A stretch of 64,000 bases of DNA from Ammoniphilus resinae (GTDB taxonomy: Bacteria > Bacillota > Bacilli > Aneurinibacillales > RAOX-1). Numbering within the stretch: the first letter of the stretch is position 1; each line of letters opens with the position of its first letter. This document shows positions 1-8,383 of this stretch, piece by piece. The position numbers and the translations under genes were made by a program. The notes beneath the pieces were generated by a model. That model did no database searches. It was not told the DNA's origin and worked only from the letters and a program-made list of their open reading frames with translations. The stretch is from NCBI RefSeq assembly GCF_017873965.1, contig NZ_JAGGKT010000005.1:62001-126000 (forward strand), in the 5' to 3' direction.

Positions 1-1
1 G

Positions 2-718
2 CATATTTTTCTACTCTCCGGACTTTTTAATGCAGGGATTAATAACGGGGCAAATGCAGTTGGACTGATTTATTTTCCTGCAGGCTTGTCATCGGTAATC
101 ACCTTTTTGCAACCGGTGATTGTTTCAATCTTTGCCTGGCTTTGGTTGAAGGAAAAATTAACTTTTGTTAAGGTGATCGGTTTATTCCTCGGTTTTCTCG
201 GGGTGCTCGTTGTCAGCTCTCATAGCCTTTCCGGTCAGCAGTCGATCTTGGGAATTCTTTTTGCATTGATTAATGCTGTGAGTTGGGCGTTTGGGGTTAT
301 TTATGTGAAAAAAGTGGGCTACAAGGTAGATTTTATGTGGCTGTTAGCCCTTCAGTTTATTTTTGGAGGAGTGATTCTCACAATTGCAGGGTTGAGTCTG
401 GAGAATGTTTCGGATATCGTCTGGAATTTCCCTTATGCAGCTGGGTTGCTGTATGGGGCGATTTTTGGAGCGGCTCTGTCCTGGGTGGTCTATTTGAAAC
501 TGATGAAAAATGGGGATACAAGTAAAGTGGCTTCTTTCACTTTTCTCGTCCCTGTCATTGCTGTATTTTGCGGGACACTGTTTTTGGGTGAACCTTTCAC
601 CCTCTATCTCGTTATTGGATTAGGTTTGATTGCCTTCAGCATTTACTTGGTGAATAGAAGGGATCCGAAGGCTGGAATGCAAGCTGTGGCGGGTAAACAG
701 TTGGGGTTGACGCGGTAG
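2..718 (+). CDS. EamA/DMT-family transporter, 5' end missing
   Basis: A membrane exporter of the drug/metabolite transporter superfamily, probably moving a small metabolite out of the cell. The reading frame is open to the left edge (it reads in from base 2), so the start lies outside the window; the internal TTG at 86 is not a real start. About seven hydrophobic helices are visible, including the C-terminal EamA repeat with the typical GTLFLGEPF segment before the last helix. It resembles the complete EamA gene at 19065-19979 (shared VITFLQPV-like and LGLFLGF-like segments), so the two are probably paralogues. Substrate cannot be told from sequence. The next gene is convergent, on the minus strand. 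Confidence 0.85.
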   Translation, partial: HIFLLSGLFNAGINNGANAVGLIYFPAGLSSVITFLQPVIVSIFAWLWLKEKLTFVKVIGLFLGFLGVLVVSSHSLSGQQSILGILFALINAVSWAFGVIYVKKVGYKVDFMWLLALQFIFGGVILTIAGLSLENVSDIVWNFPYAAGLLYGAIFGAALSWVVYLKLMKNGDTSKVASFTFLVPVIAVFCGTLFLGEPFTLYLVIGLGLIAFSIYLVNRRDPKAGMQAVAGKQLGLTR

Positions 719-845
719 GAATAACGGAGTTTTTTTCGTTATGGCTACTTGTCTTAAAAAAATAGGCCTGACAGCGAAAAAAAATCCGTTATCAGGTCAT
801 TGTAGAATAATTTTCGGGGGACCCATAAATGAGGTCCCTCCTAAT

Positions 846-2123
846 CTATGTCAACCACCCCAGAGGAACAAGAACTAACTGCGGGAACAAAATGAGTAAA
901 ATCAGTACGACCACTTCCACCAATAAAAATGGCCAAATCCCTTTCATTATATCTTCCATTCCGATTTTTCCTACTCCACACGCTACGTTGAGCACTGTTC
1001 CTACTGGAGGTGTTAACAAGCCAATACAGTTGTTGAGTATAAAGATGATTCCAAAATACACGGGATCAATTCCCGCTTCTATAACAATGGGCAGCAAAAC
1101 AGGGGTCAGGATCAACACCGTTGGCGTCAGGTCCATGGCGGTCCCAACGATAAGAACAATAATGTTGATCATAATCATCAGAAGCAAAGGATGATCCATA
1201 AACGGTGATAACCAATCTGATAGCACTTCAGGAATATTTGCCACTGTGATTAACCATGCGGAAACCATGGCTGCAGCTGCCAAGAACATGACAATACTGG
1301 ATGTTTTCGCCGAGATAGCGAAAATGGCATGCAAATCTTTAATCTTAAGTTTTCGATAAATAACAAAACCTACAAATAAAGCGTAAGCAGCAGCGACCAC
1401 AGCTGCTTCTGTCGGTGTAAATACGCCACCGCGTAGACCACCAATAATAATTACTGGCAGTAAGAGGGCCCAGAAAGCGTCTTTTATTGCAATAAGAATT
1501 TCTTTAAATGATCTTCGTGGATACAATTGCGTCGTTTCTTTACGTGAAATGTACCACCAGGTGACAGCAAGTCCAATCCCGATCATTAAGCCTGGAACAA
1601 TCCCTGCCATAAACAGTTTGGTGATTGATACTCCGCCTGTCACGCCGAATAGGATAAGTGGAATGCTTGGCGGAATGACCGGGGCGATGATTCCACCGGC
1701 GGCAATTAACCCTGTGGAGCGATTGCGATCATATCCTGCATTAACCATCATCGGTATCAGGATCGCACCAAGTGCTGCGGTATCGGCTACCGCAGATCCG
1801 GACAAGCCGGCAAAGAGCACAGCCCCGATAATCGCCACATATCCTAAGCCGCCACGAATATGTCCAACGAGTGCCAAGGCAAAATTGATAATCTTATCAG
1901 AAATCCCGCCGCGATTCATCAGCTCTCCCGCAAGAATAAAAAAGGGGATCGCCATCAACGGGAAGTTATCGGCACCACTGATTAAATTTTGCGATACAAT
2001 TTGACTGTCAAAAATACCCAGGTGCATCATTAAGGCAATACCGCTAATGAGAAGGGCAAATGCAATCGGTGTCCCTAAAGCCATGACTCCAAGCAATGAG
2101 CCAACAAAAACAACTAATGCCAT
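846..2123 (-). CDS. dctM: TRAP transporter large permease (DctM/SiaM family)
   Basis: The large membrane subunit of a tripartite ATP-independent periplasmic-type transporter, the sodium- or proton-coupled channel subunit for organic acid uptake. At 425 residues it has the normal length. It is hydrophobic throughout, with about 12 predicted helices and typical DctM segments such as IPFFILAGELM, GLSGSAVADTAALG and IPPSIPLILFG. It begins exactly where the small subunit ends and its RBS (GGAGGTGG) lies inside the dctQ 3' end, so the two are translationally linked. No substrate-binding protein gene adjoins. The nearest orphan one is at 31510-32592, which makes that a possible partner. A LytS/LytT pair upstream could regulate it. 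Confidence 0.93.
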   Translation of the reverse strand: MALVVFVGSLLGVMALGTPIAFALLISGIALMMHLGIFDSQIVSQNLISGADNFPLMAIPFFILAGELMNRGGISDKIINFALALVGHIRGGLGYVAIIGAVLFAGLSGSAVADTAALGAILIPMMVNAGYDRNRSTGLIAAGGIIAPVIPPSIPLILFGVTGGVSITKLFMAGIVPGLMIGIGLAVTWWYISRKETTQLYPRRSFKEILIAIKDAFWALLLPVIIIGGLRGGVFTPTEAAVVAAAYALFVGFVIYRKLKIKDLHAIFAISAKTSSIVMFLAAAAMVSAWLITVANIPEVLSDWLSPFMDHPLLLMIMINIIVLIVGTAMDLTPTVLILTPVLLPIVIEAGIDPVYFGIIFILNNCIGLLTPPVGTVLNVACGVGKIGMEDIMKGIWPFLLVEVVVLILLILFPQLVLVPLGWLT

Positions 2124-2693
2124 TTACCTTCCACCTCCCATTGCTTTCTGCTGATTTGAGTAATCAGCTTCTGCGAGAATTTCTTCCTCAGATTCTTTCG
2201 ATTTCGTTAGCCGATCAATGGCCCCTTTGACAAATAGCGCCTGGTATAATTGATAGACTAGGATGATCGCCATCGCTGCACTCATCACAATTCCCGTTCC
2301 CGAGATAAAGGAAAGAGACATCCCAGTTGCCGGCGCCTTGCTATTGACATTAAGAATGGTCATTTTGATACTGCCATCTAAAACGAGCCATAGCGCGTAG
2401 AACATCAGAAGGTTACTTAGTGTGAACACTACTTTTTTCGCACCGGTTGACAACCTTTTCACCAAGAGATCCACGCCTAGGTGATCGTTATCTTTCAAAG
2501 CGCCAATGGCGCCCAAGAAGGTCATCCAGATAAACAAAAAGCGTGACATTTCTTCCGACCAGGTAATCCCAGAGTTAAACGCATATCGTAAGACAACGTT
2601 TCCAAAAACTAAAATTGCCATCAACGCCAAGGCGACCGACATGGCATATGTGAGCATTCCATCCAACAGCTTTGAGATTTTCTTCAAGGGCAT
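2124..2693 (-). CDS. dctQ: TRAP transporter small permease (DctQ family)
   Basis: The small four-helix membrane subunit of the TRAP transporter, pairing with the DctM encoded directly downstream. The 189-residue protein has the family hallmarks: a first helix with ALALMAILVFGNVVLRY, followed by the WSEEMSRFLFIWMTFLGA motif around residues 45-62. The C-terminal 30 residues are charged and probably cytoplasmic. The ATG is preceded by a strong AAGGAGG. It is the first gene of a two-gene operon. The 488 bases upstream, before the response regulator gene, hold hairpin-like repeats rather than a dctP gene, which is unusual because most TRAP operons carry all three genes. Confidence 0.92.
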   Translation of the reverse strand: MPLKKISKLLDGMLTYAMSVALALMAILVFGNVVLRYAFNSGITWSEEMSRFLFIWMTFLGAIGALKDNDHLGVDLLVKRLSTGAKKVVFTLSNLLMFYALWLVLDGSIKMTILNVNSKAPATGMSLSFISGTGIVMSAAMAIILVYQLYQALFVKGAIDRLTKSKESEEEILAEADYSNQQKAMGGGR

Positions 2694-3181
2694 TTCCTCC
2701 TTCTAGTTGTCCTCGTAGAGAGTTTAGGTGTGAGGTCTTATTTCTGTAGTGCATGGGGATCTTATGAAAACTATAATAATAAATGAAAGGGAAAAAGGAT
2801 GATTTTCAGAACGAATGGTTTGGAATTGGGGACGAATAACGAGCGTTTGGTGTCGAATGGTGTCTAATTATGATATTTTGTGGAATGGGATCGACTGAGT
2901 GAGGGGGCGGTTTCAATAAACGGAGAAACTCCGGCTAATTTGTTGGAAAGGGGAAATTCGCCCAATATAAGCGGAGTTTCCGGTTAATCTTTGAGAGAAT
3001 AGTATTCTACGCAATTTTCTAGACGTTAGTCGGAGATTTGCTCCGCTTACTTCCCCGTTTAAACCAGAACATCGGAATAATAAGCGGAAAATCTCCGGTT
3101 AATTCCAATGAATCGACAGGCTCCTACGGTCCGCTTAAGTGGGCAGGCGAACAAAGAATCCGCCGGGAAGTTCGCGGTTGC
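2694..3181. repeat. Gene-free stretch with degenerate AAGCGGAG/CCGGTTAAT hairpin repeats
   Basis: No gene is supported here. Four imperfect copies of a short inverted motif (consensus AATAAGCGGAG, short A/T middle, CTCCGGTTAAT) start near 2914, 2967, 3024 and 3079, about 51-60 bases apart. A related piece (ACGGTCCGCTTAAG) lies near 3126. Each copy could form a small hairpin (CGGAG with CTCCG). A further clean copy lies at 33480-33506, over the stop codon of the LacI gene, so this is a dispersed family. The part next to 2693 must also contain the dctQM promoter, which I could not place with confidence. Confidence 0.6.
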
Positions 3182-3916
3182 TTAAAACCCAAAAAAGTCC
3201 CGAACCTCTTTAACATAGCTGCGGCTAACAGGAATTTTCGATCCATCTTGGAGGATCAATTGATAAGCCCCGTTAAACCAAGGTTCGACCTCTGTAATAT
3301 ACTCCGTGTTGACGATAAAGCCCCTATGCACCCGCAGAAAGGAATAGTCCTCAAACTTGCGGGTCAGTTCGTAGAGAGGGATATCAACGGTATAGCTGTG
3401 GTCCAAAGTCTTAATAATGACTTGACGATTTTCGGTGCCGATGTAGGCAATTTTTCCGATATCCAGCAGAATAATTCGACCGTCAATCGAGATAGCTAAC
3501 TTACTTTTTGATTTTTCCGATACGGCCTTATTCCCCACTTCTTTTGGCCTTACCTCCAACCACTGTTTTACTTTTTCGATCGTTTGTCGAATCCGCTCTT
3601 CGCTGAATGGCTTGGTAATGTAATCGACAGCATTTAATTCGAAAGCTTGTAAGGCGTACTCGTCATAAGCTGTGGCAAAGACAATGAAAGGGGGCTTTTC
3701 GAGTTCACCCACTTTCACCGCCAAATCCAGTCCAGTTCCCTCTGCCAAATGAATATCGAGGAAGAGAATGTCAGGCTCCAGCTGTTGAATTTCTGCAAAG
3801 GCTTCCTCCATGTCCTCGGCCTCCCCGATAATTTGAACAGGATTCACCCGAGAAAGCAGGTATTTCAATTCATCCCTTGCAAAGGGTTCATCTTCCACCA
3901 AATAGACCCGAATCAT
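3182..3916 (-). CDS. LytTR-family response regulator
   Basis: The DNA-binding output half of a LytS/LytT-type two-component system. The 244-residue protein starts with a CheY-like receiver (VEDEPFARDEL near residues 7-17, phospho-acceptor Asp in LFLDIHLAEGTG near residue 55, and the conserved KPF near residue 103). It ends with a LytTR DNA-binding domain (about 140-240, with the FLRVHRGFIVN signature). The start ATG overlaps the kinase stop codon as ATGA, so the two are co-translated. LytS/LytT relatives in Bacillales and enterics often respond to pyruvate or other small carboxylates and switch on nearby transporters. The downstream dctQM pair is therefore a plausible target; this is inference. 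Confidence 0.93.
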   Translation of the reverse strand: MIRVYLVEDEPFARDELKYLLSRVNPVQIIGEAEDMEEAFAEIQQLEPDILFLDIHLAEGTGLDLAVKVGELEKPPFIVFATAYDEYALQAFELNAVDYITKPFSEERIRQTIEKVKQWLEVRPKEVGNKAVSEKSKSKLAISIDGRIILLDIGKIAYIGTENRQVIIKTLDHSYTVDIPLYELTRKFEDYSFLRVHRGFIVNTEYITEVEPWFNGAYQLILQDGSKIPVSRSYVKEVRDFFGF

Positions 3917-5661
3917 ACGGACTCCCCTTCCACTGAAATAGGAATTTTTAGTTGGACAAACGTTCCCTGATAAGGCTCACTTTCAATCGACATTGAGGCC
4001 TCAGGTCCGTATATCCCCTTCAACCTTTCACGGATATTTTGCAGCGCGGTGCCTGTCCCTTTTACCGAAGGAATCGTTTGTTTCCCCAACAAATGAAGTT
4101 TTTCCTCGGGGATCCCACCCCCGTTGTCTCTTACGGTTATTTCGATATGACGACTATGGCGCTTAATATCAATTTCCACCAAAGCCTCTTCCTTTCGTTT
4201 GGCGAGTCCGTGACCAATGGCATTTTCGACCAGGGGCTGCAGCACAAAAGGTGGGATGGATACCCGCTCCAATCCGGGCTCAAGTTTCATTTTGAGGGTA
4301 TAACGCCCTGGAAACCGCGCCTGTTCAAGCGACATAAATGCATGGACATGCTCAATTTCCTTTGCCAGGGGGATCAGCATTTGTCTTGCCCCTTGCAGAT
4401 TACTTCGGAAATAAGTGCTTAAATTCAACAATAGCTGCCGGGCGAGCATCACATCGGTACGGCAGATGGCCACGATGGTATTGATCGCATTGAATAGAAA
4501 ATGGGGATTCACCTGCGCCTGAAGAGCCTTAATTTCAGCATCTCGCAGAAGGTTGGCTTGTCTTTCGATCTCCCCTAATTCTAGCTGCGTGGAAATCAGT
4601 TTTGAAATTCCTTCTGCCAGCTCCTCATCCACACTGCCTAAACGATTTATCTTGGAAAAATACAAGATTAACGACCCCACTGTCTCTTCCCGCACAAACA
4701 AAGGAAGAGCGATCGCCGCCTGTAGCGGACACTGCGGATCGTGACAGCTAATTTCCTGCGGGGTGCGGGCGATGACCCTTTCGCCTTTTTGCAAAACCTG
4801 CTCGGTCATTTTAGTAATCAGCTGATCCGGAGAAAAATGATGGTCCTCCCCTGCACCAACATGGGCAATGACATGGGTTTGATCCGTAATGCTGATTGCA
4901 TCTGCCTCCGAAAATTCCTGAATAATTTTGGCCGCCTCCCTACTCGACTGCTCGTTCAGCCCTTTACGGAAATAAGGCAATGTTTTATCAGCAATTAAAA
5001 AGGATGAACGGATTTGAAAAGCGCGTGTTTTCTCTTCTTCATCCAATACATTTTCAAATATCATAGTAAAGACCCAGCTTCCTAACGCATTGATGAGAAT
5101 CAGCGGAATGGCGATGAGCTCGATCATTTCATGGGCGAGAGCATGTGGCCGAGAAAATAGGAAGACAAAACTCATATGGATAACCTCTACGAAAGCTCCA
5201 AGCAAAACAGCATGATAAGGTCTGATCCTTCCATCGCGTCGGAAATGCCGCCCAATCGCCCCCGCCAAAAATCCTGATAGAAGATAGGCGGAAAGGGTCG
5301 CCATACTTGTAAACTCCCCATTCAAAACACGTGGAATCGCAGTAATGAATCCAATCGTTAGTCCAACGAGAGGCCCGCCCATCAATCCTCCAATCACTAT
5401 ACCCGTAGGACGTGTGTTGGCGATGGACAGGTCATTGGGGGTTAAGGAAAAACCTTCCGGGATATTTTCCTGATGGACAACAACCCCGGTGTAACTGCTG
5501 AGAAAGTCAAGAAATCCAAACACAGCGATCATCAGGATTTTCGCCCGCTGGTCTGGTACCTGCTGAAAAGTTAAACGAAAAATCTTTAACCGAGTCATGA
5601 CAAACGCGATCGTCACGATAATCGCCGTTTCTTCAATGAGCTGCAGAAGTAATCCCCACAT
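3913..5661 (-). CDS. LytS-family sensor histidine kinase
   Basis: A membrane sensor kinase of 582 residues. The first ~190 residues form a 5TM-5TMR_LYT sensor region (TGVVVHQE, GLMGGPLVGLTIGF). A GAF-like domain follows (about 215-360), then a His_kinase domain with the phospho-accepting His in QAQVNPHFLFNAIN (about residue 390), and a HATPase_c domain with PPFVLQPLVENAIGHG and DNGGGIPEE. All catalytic motifs are intact. The ATG has a strong AAGGAGGTG RBS. It pairs with the overlapping response regulator gene. The ligand is not determinable, but the family is known for sensing small carboxylates or peptidoglycan-linked signals. Confidence 0.93.
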   Translation of the reverse strand: MWGLLLQLIEETAIIVTIAFVMTRLKIFRLTFQQVPDQRAKILMIAVFGFLDFLSSYTGVVVHQENIPEGFSLTPNDLSIANTRPTGIVIGGLMGGPLVGLTIGFITAIPRVLNGEFTSMATLSAYLLSGFLAGAIGRHFRRDGRIRPYHAVLLGAFVEVIHMSFVFLFSRPHALAHEMIELIAIPLILINALGSWVFTMIFENVLDEEEKTRAFQIRSSFLIADKTLPYFRKGLNEQSSREAAKIIQEFSEADAISITDQTHVIAHVGAGEDHHFSPDQLITKMTEQVLQKGERVIARTPQEISCHDPQCPLQAAIALPLFVREETVGSLILYFSKINRLGSVDEELAEGISKLISTQLELGEIERQANLLRDAEIKALQAQVNPHFLFNAINTIVAICRTDVMLARQLLLNLSTYFRSNLQGARQMLIPLAKEIEHVHAFMSLEQARFPGRYTLKMKLEPGLERVSIPPFVLQPLVENAIGHGLAKRKEEALVEIDIKRHSRHIEITVRDNGGGIPEEKLHLLGKQTIPSVKGTGTALQNIRERLKGIYGPEASMSIESEPYQGTFVQLKIPISVEGESV

Positions 5662-5786
5662 GCCTGTCCCACCTCCTTTTTAACACCCATTTTCGCACAG
5701 GAAGGGGTTTATGCACAATAAAAAAACTGGGCGGCCGCTATAGTAGAACTTGAACCAGTATCGGGAGTTTTACGCTTTTCCTACAT

Positions 5787-5812
5787 GAAAAAGAGAGCAA
5801 CCTTTCAGTTGC
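5787..5812 (-). terminator. Rho-independent terminator of the oxidoreductase gene
   Basis: On the minus strand the stop codon of the 5817-6839 gene is followed by GCAAC-loop-GTTGC and then TCTCTTTTT. Short stem, good U-tract, correct placement. Confidence 0.6.
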
Positions 5813-5816
5813 CCCC

Positions 5817-6839
5817 TTACTTTGTCTGGTCTGATACTTTGACAAGCTGTTTGCCCAAATTTTCACCTTTGAACAAACCAAGAAACGCCTGCACCGTGTT
5901 TTCGAATCCCTCCACGATATTTTCTTGGTACTTAATACTTCCCTCTTTCACCCACCGAGCTAGCTCCGCTGCGCCTTCAGGGAATCGTTCGGCATAGTTT
6001 CCGACAATGAACCCTTTCATCATCGCGCTGCTGATTAGGATCTGCGACTGGATACGCGGCCCTACATCGGGTTCCTCTTGGTTGTAAAGGGAGATCTGCC
6101 CGCATACGGGGATCCTCGCCTGGAAATTGAGGAGGGACAAGGCTGCGTCGGAAATTTCTCCGCCGACATTATCAAAATAAACGTCTATCCCGTTTGGGCA
6201 GGCTGCTTGTAGTGCTTCTTGCAAATCGGTAGTTGTTTTATAGTTGATGGCGGCATCGAATTTTAGTTCGTTCAGCAAGTAATTGATTTTATTATCAGAA
6301 CCCGCAATTCCAACGACCCGGCACCCTTTGAGCTTGGCGATTTGTCCCACCACCATTCCAACCGCTCCTGCCGCACCGGAAACAACCACGGTTTCATTAG
6401 GCTTCGGCTGGCCTATGTCTAAGAGCCCGAAATAAGCAGTTAACCCCGTCATCCCAAGGACTCCAAGGGCGGTGGTGATGGGAGCAATGCTTGGGTCAAT
6501 CTTGCGGACTTGTTTGGGCATTACTATGGCGTGTGTTTGCCACCCTGTAGGCCCGACGACGAGATCCCCTGTTTGAAGCTCGGGAGTTTTCGATTCGATC
6601 ACCTCACCTATGGCCCCTCCACCAATGGGCTCTTGTAGATTGTATGGTGGGACGTACGATTTTCGATCACTCATCCTTCCCCGCATATAGGGATCAACCG
6701 ACAAATAGAGTGTGCGGATCAGGGCTTCTCCCTGGGCAGGTACCGGCATTGGCTGCTCCACTAGTTGGAAATTGTCTGTTGTCGGTATCCCTTTGGGTCG
6801 GGAGACTAAGAGGATTTGCTTGTTTTGGGTTTCTGGCAT
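5817..6839 (-). CDS. NADP-dependent oxidoreductase, zinc-independent MDR family (YfmJ/CurA-like)
   Basis: A cytosolic medium-chain reductase that most likely reduces a carbon-carbon double bond next to a carbonyl with NADPH. The 340-residue protein has the family N-terminus (LVSRPKGIPTTDNFQLVEQPMP) and the Rossmann motif VSGAAGAVGMVVGQIAK near residues 154-170. The signature FDNVGGEISDAALSLL follows near residue 223. It lacks zinc-ligand cysteines, which separates it from alcohol dehydrogenases. The ATG has a good GGAAGGAG RBS. It closely fits the B. subtilis YfmJ / E. coli CurA type; the physiological substrate is unknown. It stands alone with its own terminator. Confidence 0.92.
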   Translation of the reverse strand: MPETQNKQILLVSRPKGIPTTDNFQLVEQPMPVPAQGEALIRTLYLSVDPYMRGRMSDRKSYVPPYNLQEPIGGGAIGEVIESKTPELQTGDLVVGPTGWQTHAIVMPKQVRKIDPSIAPITTALGVLGMTGLTAYFGLLDIGQPKPNETVVVSGAAGAVGMVVGQIAKLKGCRVVGIAGSDNKINYLLNELKFDAAINYKTTTDLQEALQAACPNGIDVYFDNVGGEISDAALSLLNFQARIPVCGQISLYNQEEPDVGPRIQSQILISSAMMKGFIVGNYAERFPEGAAELARWVKEGSIKYQENIVEGFENTVQAFLGLFKGENLGKQLVKVSDQTK

Positions 6840-6993
6840 GGGACTAGCTCCTTCCTGTTTTAGTTAGGTTTCCTTTATTTGGAGGAAATTATTGGTGGGG
6901 GATGGCATTTTGACTGGGCTAGGGGTAATTGGCGAACTGGGTGGGGTTATGAAGAGCCTATTCATATTTCTCAAGGGGCGGGTTGGTCTTCAC

Positions 6994-7016
6994 AAAAAAG
7001 GACACCCCCGGTGCCC
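6994..7016 (-). terminator. Rho-independent terminator of the split-phosphotransferase/MFS operon
   Basis: On the minus strand, shortly after the MFS stop, GGGCACC-loop-GGTGTCC is followed by six T residues. It would end the three-gene operon 10902 to 7028. Confidence 0.75.
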
Positions 7017-7027
7017 TTTTCCCGACA

Positions 7028-8383
7028 CTATCCTGCCTGAACACCACCCTCAGCCTGCTTCCTGGATGAAGGGGATAAGGTACTCCCATGGCCAACCACC
7101 ACGCCCACAACGGAGATTGCCATCAAGACGATGAATAGCCAATGGAAGCCAAACATTAGGCTGACCATGACCGATGCACACATTCCCCCGATGTAACGGA
7201 AGGTTGAGTAGATTCCGGAAGCGACGCCGGACACGGTACGGGGGACAGATTGGAGGGAGGCATTTTGCATCGCTGACAATCCGATCCCGGCGCCTAGCCC
7301 GCCAAGTAACAAGACGAACGTCATATAGGCCGCCGCATGCAACCATAAAAAGCTGAGGTATCCCCCCGTTGCCATGACAGACAATAAAAAACTCAACATG
7401 ATCATCCATCGGGTTCCCATCCGCTCAGAGATCTGGCCTCCTAACCAGGAGGATACCGACATCGATAAAGAAAATGCAAATAGCATCATCCCGACTTCTG
7501 GCAAGGTGTATCCAAATAAATTCTCGAGCATGATTGGCATGACGAGAATTGTGCTGTACATCACCGTATTGCTCAAAAGAATCGAGAGATTAGCACAGGT
7601 GAAAAGACGATTTCGGAACAGTACAAAGTCGATCAAAGGATAGGGACACCTTCGCTCTTGTAAGAAAAACAACACCAATGATACTAAGCAAAGCAGAACC
7701 GTCCAAAACGCGATATATTCCGGATGTGTCACCAACAAAACGAGCATCACCAGCGTACACCCCAAGAATAAGGAGCCTAGTAGGTCTAGTTGGGCTTCCC
7801 TTTGATTTGCTAGTTTAGGCAACAACCAAAAGCAGCCTCCCAAACAGACCAGAGCGAAAGGGATATTGACCCAAAAGATCGAAGTCCATCCCCACCAATC
7901 GATCAGATATGCCCCAAGCAACGGTCCCACAGCAGCCCCGATCCCCATGGAGAAGCCAAACACGCCAAGCGTTTTTGCCAATCTTTCCTTGGCAATTAGA
8001 TAGCGCAAGATCGCGGTGGCATTCGGTGTGCAAAGAGCCCCACCCATCGCCTGCAGTCCGCGAAACAAAATCAGCCAAACCAAATTATCACTCACAATAC
8101 AGAGAACAGAGGCGACTAAAAACAGCCCCATGCCGACCAGAAAAAGCCGACGATAGCCGTACATGTCTCCTAATTTCCCCGCCATCGGCTGGGTTACCGT
8201 CATAACGATCAAATAGACAGTGATGATCCAGGAGGCCTCCGCAAGTGAAACTCGCAATTCTTCGGCAATGATCGGCAGCCCGACGGCGATCATGGTGGAG
8301 TTGAGCGGAACGAGGAAGGTTCCAGTCAGAATCAAAAAGAGACACCAGCGCAGTTTAGCGCTTTCCAAAGGTAACCACTCCAC
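7028..8383 (-). CDS. MFS transporter, DHA2/EmrB-like drug exporter
   Basis: A 451-residue membrane exporter of the major facilitator superfamily. It shows motif A-like GKLGDMYGYRRLFLVG between helices 2 and 3, and the family segments LNSTMIAVGLPIIAEEL and LGVFGFSMGIGAAVGPLLGAYL (motif C-like). These fit multidrug H+ antiporters. The start is uncertain: the GTG at 8383 overlaps the upstream gene by 29 bases and has only a weak RBS, so a downstream start is possible. It is the third gene of an operon with the two halves of a PEP-synthase-like phosphotransferase. This pairing suggests handling of the same toxic or antibiotic compound: modification plus export. Confidence 0.9.
   Translation of the reverse strand: MEWLPLESAKLRWCLFLILTGTFLVPLNSTMIAVGLPIIAEELRVSLAEASWIITVYLIVMTVTQPMAGKLGDMYGYRRLFLVGMGLFLVASVLCIVSDNLVWLILFRGLQAMGGALCTPNATAILRYLIAKERLAKTLGVFGFSMGIGAAVGPLLGAYLIDWWGWTSIFWVNIPFALVCLGGCFWLLPKLANQREAQLDLLGSLFLGCTLVMLVLLVTHPEYIAFWTVLLCLVSLVLFFLQERRCPYPLIDFVLFRNRLFTCANLSILLSNTVMYSTILVMPIMLENLFGYTLPEVGMMLFAFSLSMSVSSWLGGQISERMGTRWMIMLSFLLSVMATGGYLSFLWLHAAAYMTFVLLLGGLGAGIGLSAMQNASLQSVPRTVSGVASGIYSTFRYIGGMCASVMVSLMFGFHWLFIVLMAISVVGVVVGHGSTLSPSSRKQAEGGVQAG

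Noticed and set aside
816-840. Hairpin GGGGGACC/GGTCCCTC after the dctM stop as a terminator
   Set aside because: Stem is good but no T-run on either strand; left as uncertain.
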